Of a DNA stretch of 5,586 bases, positions 2,849-5,586 are shown piece by piece (positions within the stretch are counted from its first letter, which is position 1; every line of letters starts with the position of its first letter). The stretch is taken from positions 1-5,586 of the forward strand of contig JAGAOA010000192.1 in the NCBI GenBank assembly GCA_017623955.1, in the 5' to 3' direction. The stretch is from Opitutales bacterium. Lineage in GTDB: Bacteria > Verrucomicrobiota > Verrucomicrobiae > Opitutales > CAG-312. The translations under genes and the position numbers were made by a program. Under the pieces are notes generated by a model that saw only the letters and a program-made list of their open reading frames with translations, ran no database searches and had not been told where the DNA came from.

Positions 2849-5518
2849 TTATGCTACATCAGTCATAGCTGCTATTTCTTCTTTTGTGTGTACATTCGTA
2901 AACAAATCGCTTACCGTATCGTTGGCCACGACCTGGAAGCTGGTGCGTTCGCGTGCGCCAGAAATCAAGAAACAATGGCCACGTTGGCCGTTCGCAATTT
3001 CGGAACGTTCGGCTGGGTTAATCCCTCCGGCATTCTCGTACAAGTCAGTCAAGATTTCAAGGTCGGCCGGCGCCAACGGGAAGACAAAGCTGTACTGGCT
3101 ATTGTTTACAATGGCCGTTGTCCTCGAAATAATTTCCTGGTTACCAAAAATGTCGCCAAGGTTTTGCGTAATGAAGCAAATCATGCCGCCATATTTGCGA
3201 ATACGCTTGTACCACATATAGACGAAGTCCAAAGCAACTGGATATTTTGGATCAATGAAGTTATAACCTTCATCAATAATGATGCACGGGTGCAACCATT
3301 TGTCTTCCGGAACATCACGGTTCATTTCACGGATTTTAATAATCTGTTGTTCCAAGTAGCGCATAACCAACAACATTTGCGAGTTGGCCACAACGCTGTT
3401 TTTGCCTTCGAGCAATGACTGGAAGTTAAAGACTTCGAAGTCACTGTCGCTGGTTAAAGTACTTGGACCATTCCAAAGTTTCGCATTGCGTCCGTCGCCG
3501 GCAAACTTGGCAACATAGGTATTTACCAATTCAAGGTTGTGGCGTTGGATTGGATTTAAGTCAGTGTCCTGTGTAAGGTGGTTTTCAACGACTTTTTTCA
3601 AGTCATCAAAAATTGGAAATTGCTCTGGCTTAAAATTACTGCAATCGGTATCAGCAGTGATTCCTTTTGCCTTGTACGTTTCAAGTACAAAGTTATTCAA
3701 AATTTCAAAGCTGTCTTTATTCAAGTCTGGAATTGCGACTTTGAAGAAACTTTCCAAGAAGCGTAAATGGTTAGTGAAGACAACATCACTTGGTGCCGGT
3801 TCTCCGTTATCAGTCAACATTCCATAAATATGGAATGGGTTCAATCGACCAGTCACAGCCGAGCCAACATCTACCATATTGCCACTATAATTTTTTACCA
3901 TTACATCGTATTCATTCTCTGGGTCCAACACATAGAGTTTGCAATTATCGGAATGCAAATTTGACAAAAGTGTTTTGGTAAAATAGCTTTTACCGCCCCC
4001 AGACTTGCCGTAAATCGTCATATTGCTGTTTGTATGATTATAGTCGCGCTTCCAAGGGTCAAGCAATACGGGGTAATTGTTGTGGCCTAGTGGCAAACCT
4101 TTTTCGTCAATAATCGACGTAAAGATAAACGGGAAAACAGCAGCTAACGACTTGCTGTTAATGCCGCGTTCGTAACGACACAAACGGTTACGGCGCGTTA
4201 TCGAAGACGAAATGATACCGTCAATTTGACGAAAGCCGAGATAAGTTGTACGGAAGCCACCCCTGGCAATATCAGCGCGCAAATCCTTACGGAATGCTTG
4301 CTGGTCTTTGTTTCCATAGTTAAACCCGGTGACCGAAATAGTACAATCGAAAAGACTTTCGTTGCCGTTTTGCAAATCCACTAGCAACTCAGCCATTGTG
4401 TCAATGTGTGTTCCACCACCAATAATTTCACTATACTTTGTGACATTTTCACGCGCTTCGATTTCGGTACAAACTTTATCAATGCGCTTAATGGCCCTGT
4501 CTTTGTTAGTCGGTTTAATAGTCAAAACTACTTTGGTGTTGTCAATGTTAAACAAACCGCTTCCCCAAGCGTTATCAACATTTAACGGATAATCGGCCAC
4601 AGCCATAGTAACAGTTTCAATATCATCTACTTTGGCGCCAAAAGCGCTAAACTGGATACTGTTTGGCTTTACCCATTCCAAGTATTTATCCGGGGAAAGT
4701 TTGTCAATTTCGCGTTCATCGAAATTACGCGTGTAGCAGTATTTCAAAAATACGGCCACATCTTTTTGTCCAAGTTGTTCACTGGACAAGCCCATTTGCT
4801 GTAAAGACATCTTTACATTATCAAGTGTGCTTTGCAATGATTCTTTGTTATCATCAAATAACACAAGATAATAAAATGGTCGGTATTGTTTGACAACATT
4901 GTTTAGTGCGTCAAGTTGTGCTAGACGGGATTCCAACAAAACTTGGCGTACTTTATCTTCCTTGTCGCACGTTTGGATTTTATTGTTTACATGGTCGCTA
5001 ATTTTATCGAAGTTAATCGGTCGGTCGATTTTGACAATCTGTGCTTGTTGTTCGGTAGATAAACGGTTTAAGATTGCTGCAAACTGTTCAACCTTATTAT
5101 CCTGTGAATACTCGTCTAACAATCTAAACTCAATCGAAGACACCGAAAGTACGCCAGCATAATATAAACCGTCATACTCAATCACACCGTCTTCTGCAAT
5201 ACCAGTCTGTGGCATCAGCAAATCAATGCTATTTTTTCTTGTGTGCTTTTTCACGCCGTTACCGTACTTCTTGGCACCAAGCAAGTAACGGAGAACATTT
5301 TGGAAGATTTCATAAATTTTAATATCATCGTCACCGCGGAACAAGATGAGAACAAGCGCGATATAGATTATTTCCACAATCCACTTGCTCGGCAAGTTAC
5401 TAATTGCAATCAGTATGCCAATACCAGCAAACAACGCCATTAGCAACACATCAATAATTCCGTAGTTCTTCCATACGGTAAAGTTTACCTTTGATTTTTT
5501 TGGTATTTGTCTAATCAT
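2849..5518 (-). CDS. VirB4-like conjugation ATPase with PrgI-like membrane N-terminus
   Basis: This 889-aa cytoplasmic-face ATPase would power assembly and DNA transfer by a type IV secretion (conjugation) channel. Residues about 20-40 (IIDVLLMALFAGIGILIAIS) and 46-60 (WIVEIIYIALVLILF) are two membrane segments, the arrangement of the small PrgI-type channel protein, here fused ahead of the VirB4 body. The CagE/TrbE/VirB N-domain spans about 110-440. The RecA-like ATPase domain has Walker A GKSGGGKS (504-511; Lys510), LDPENEYD (531-538), Walker B IIIDEGYNF (746-754; Asp749, Glu750) and ITQN (783-786). All catalytic motifs are intact. The ATG start has AGGAG seven bases upstream and overlaps the upstream gene's TGA as ATGA, so translation is coupled. 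No strong terminator follows; palindrome copy 1 is two bases past the stop. It resembles TraE/VirB4 of Gram-positive integrative conjugative elements. A plasmid origin is equally possible. Confidence 0.92.
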   Translation of the reverse strand: MIRQIPKKSKVNFTVWKNYGIIDVLLMALFAGIGILIAISNLPSKWIVEIIYIALVLILFRGDDDIKIYEIFQNVLRYLLGAKKYGNGVKKHTRKNSIDLLMPQTGIAEDGVIEYDGLYYAGVLSVSSIEFRLLDEYSQDNKVEQFAAILNRLSTEQQAQIVKIDRPINFDKISDHVNNKIQTCDKEDKVRQVLLESRLAQLDALNNVVKQYRPFYYLVLFDDNKESLQSTLDNVKMSLQQMGLSSEQLGQKDVAVFLKYCYTRNFDEREIDKLSPDKYLEWVKPNSIQFSAFGAKVDDIETVTMAVADYPLNVDNAWGSGLFNIDNTKVVLTIKPTNKDRAIKRIDKVCTEIEARENVTKYSEIIGGGTHIDTMAELLVDLQNGNESLFDCTISVTGFNYGNKDQQAFRKDLRADIARGGFRTTYLGFRQIDGIISSSITRRNRLCRYERGINSKSLAAVFPFIFTSIIDEKGLPLGHNNYPVLLDPWKRDYNHTNSNMTIYGKSGGGKSYFTKTLLSNLHSDNCKLYVLDPENEYDVMVKNYSGNMVDVGSAVTGRLNPFHIYGMLTDNGEPAPSDVVFTNHLRFLESFFKVAIPDLNKDSFEILNNFVLETYKAKGITADTDCSNFKPEQFPIFDDLKKVVENHLTQDTDLNPIQRHNLELVNTYVAKFAGDGRNAKLWNGPSTLTSDSDFEVFNFQSLLEGKNSVVANSQMLLVMRYLEQQIIKIREMNRDVPEDKWLHPCIIIDEGYNFIDPKYPVALDFVYMWYKRIRKYGGMICFITQNLGDIFGNQEIISRTTAIVNNSQYSFVFPLAPADLEILTDLYENAGGINPAERSEIANGQRGHCFLISGARERTSFQVVANDTVSDLFTNVHTKEEIAAMTDVA

Positions 5519-5586
5519 TTTTTCACTCCTGCTTTTGCAGCATCTCTCGCTGCACGTTCAGCGTCAGTCAGTTTTCTATATCGGCC
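5515..5586 (-). CDS. 3' end of an upstream gene (partial, unidentified)
   Basis: Only the last 23 codons and the TGA stop are in the window, ending LTDAERAARDAAKAGVKK. The visible tail is hydrophilic, Ala/Arg/Lys-rich and probably helical. Its stop overlaps the VirB4 start by the four bases ATGA, so the two genes share a transcript and are translationally coupled. By position it is probably another conjugation-channel component, but 23 residues do not allow identification. The frame has no internal stop up to the window edge. Confidence 0.7.
   Translation of the reverse strand, partial: GRYRKLTDAERAARDAAKAGVKK
5526..5530 (-). promoter_or_regulatory. Ribosome binding site of the VirB4-like gene
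   Basis: AGGAG on the minus strand lies seven bases before the ATG and inside the last codons of the upstream gene. It fixes the VirB4 start at 5518. Confidence 0.8.

Noticed and set aside
2694..3418. Long plus-strand frames (175 and 219 aa) antisense to the end of the virB4-like gene.
   Set aside because: They are shadows of the ATPase coding strand. The minus-strand frame contains all VirB4 motifs, and the plus frames show no ribosome binding site or recognisable domain.
1..5586. CRISPR array, tRNA or rRNA.
   Set aside because: No regularly spaced repeats and no tRNA-like cloverleaf or rRNA sequence were seen on either strand.

Overview
All recognisable genes lie on the minus strand. The window looks like part of an integrative conjugative element or conjugative plasmid from a low-to-moderate GC bacterium, probably Bacillota. 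The evidence is a VirB4-type conjugation ATPase with a Gram-positive-style membrane N-terminus, clear AGGAG-type ribosome binding sites, sigma-70/sigma-A promoters and an AT-rich background. Tryptophan is encoded by TGG and TGA serves as a stop, which argues against a Mycoplasma-type code. The species cannot be told from the sequence.

In transcription order (right to left): (1) the last 23 codons of an unidentified gene, overlapping by ATGA (2) an 889-aa VirB4-like ATPase. (3) A 221-bp intergenic region follows. It holds an 18-bp palindrome, a TTGACA/TAATAT promoter, a short stretch that can fold as an H-type pseudoknot, and a strong intrinsic terminator with a UUCG loop. (4) Directly behind the terminator is a 342-aa protein whose N-terminal half I recognise as the ToxN/AbiQ family of type III toxin-antitoxin endoribonucleases. 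(5) Next is a second copy of the palindrome inside a promoter, driving a 58-aa ORF of unknown function with an excellent RBS. (6) A third, slightly imperfect palindrome copy follows. (7) Then comes an IS481-like insertion sequence with a full-length DDE transposase, bounded by a 15/16 inverted repeat. (8) Finally there is a noncoding flank with two candidate minus-strand promoters that fire out of the window.

The most interesting reading is that parts 3 and 4 are a type III toxin-antitoxin module (RNA antitoxin, leaky terminator, ToxN-like RNase) carried by a conjugative element. It is unusual in two ways. The candidate antitoxin has a single pseudoknot unit and no visible tandem repeats, and the toxin carries a C-terminal extension of about 176 residues that I do not recognise. 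The 18-bp palindrome (consensus TGTATAGAYRTCTATACA) sits at all three gene boundaries and overlaps promoter -35 regions. It is probably the operator of an element-encoded repressor located outside the window. The IS appears to have landed in the leader between palindrome copy 3 and the next gene to the left.
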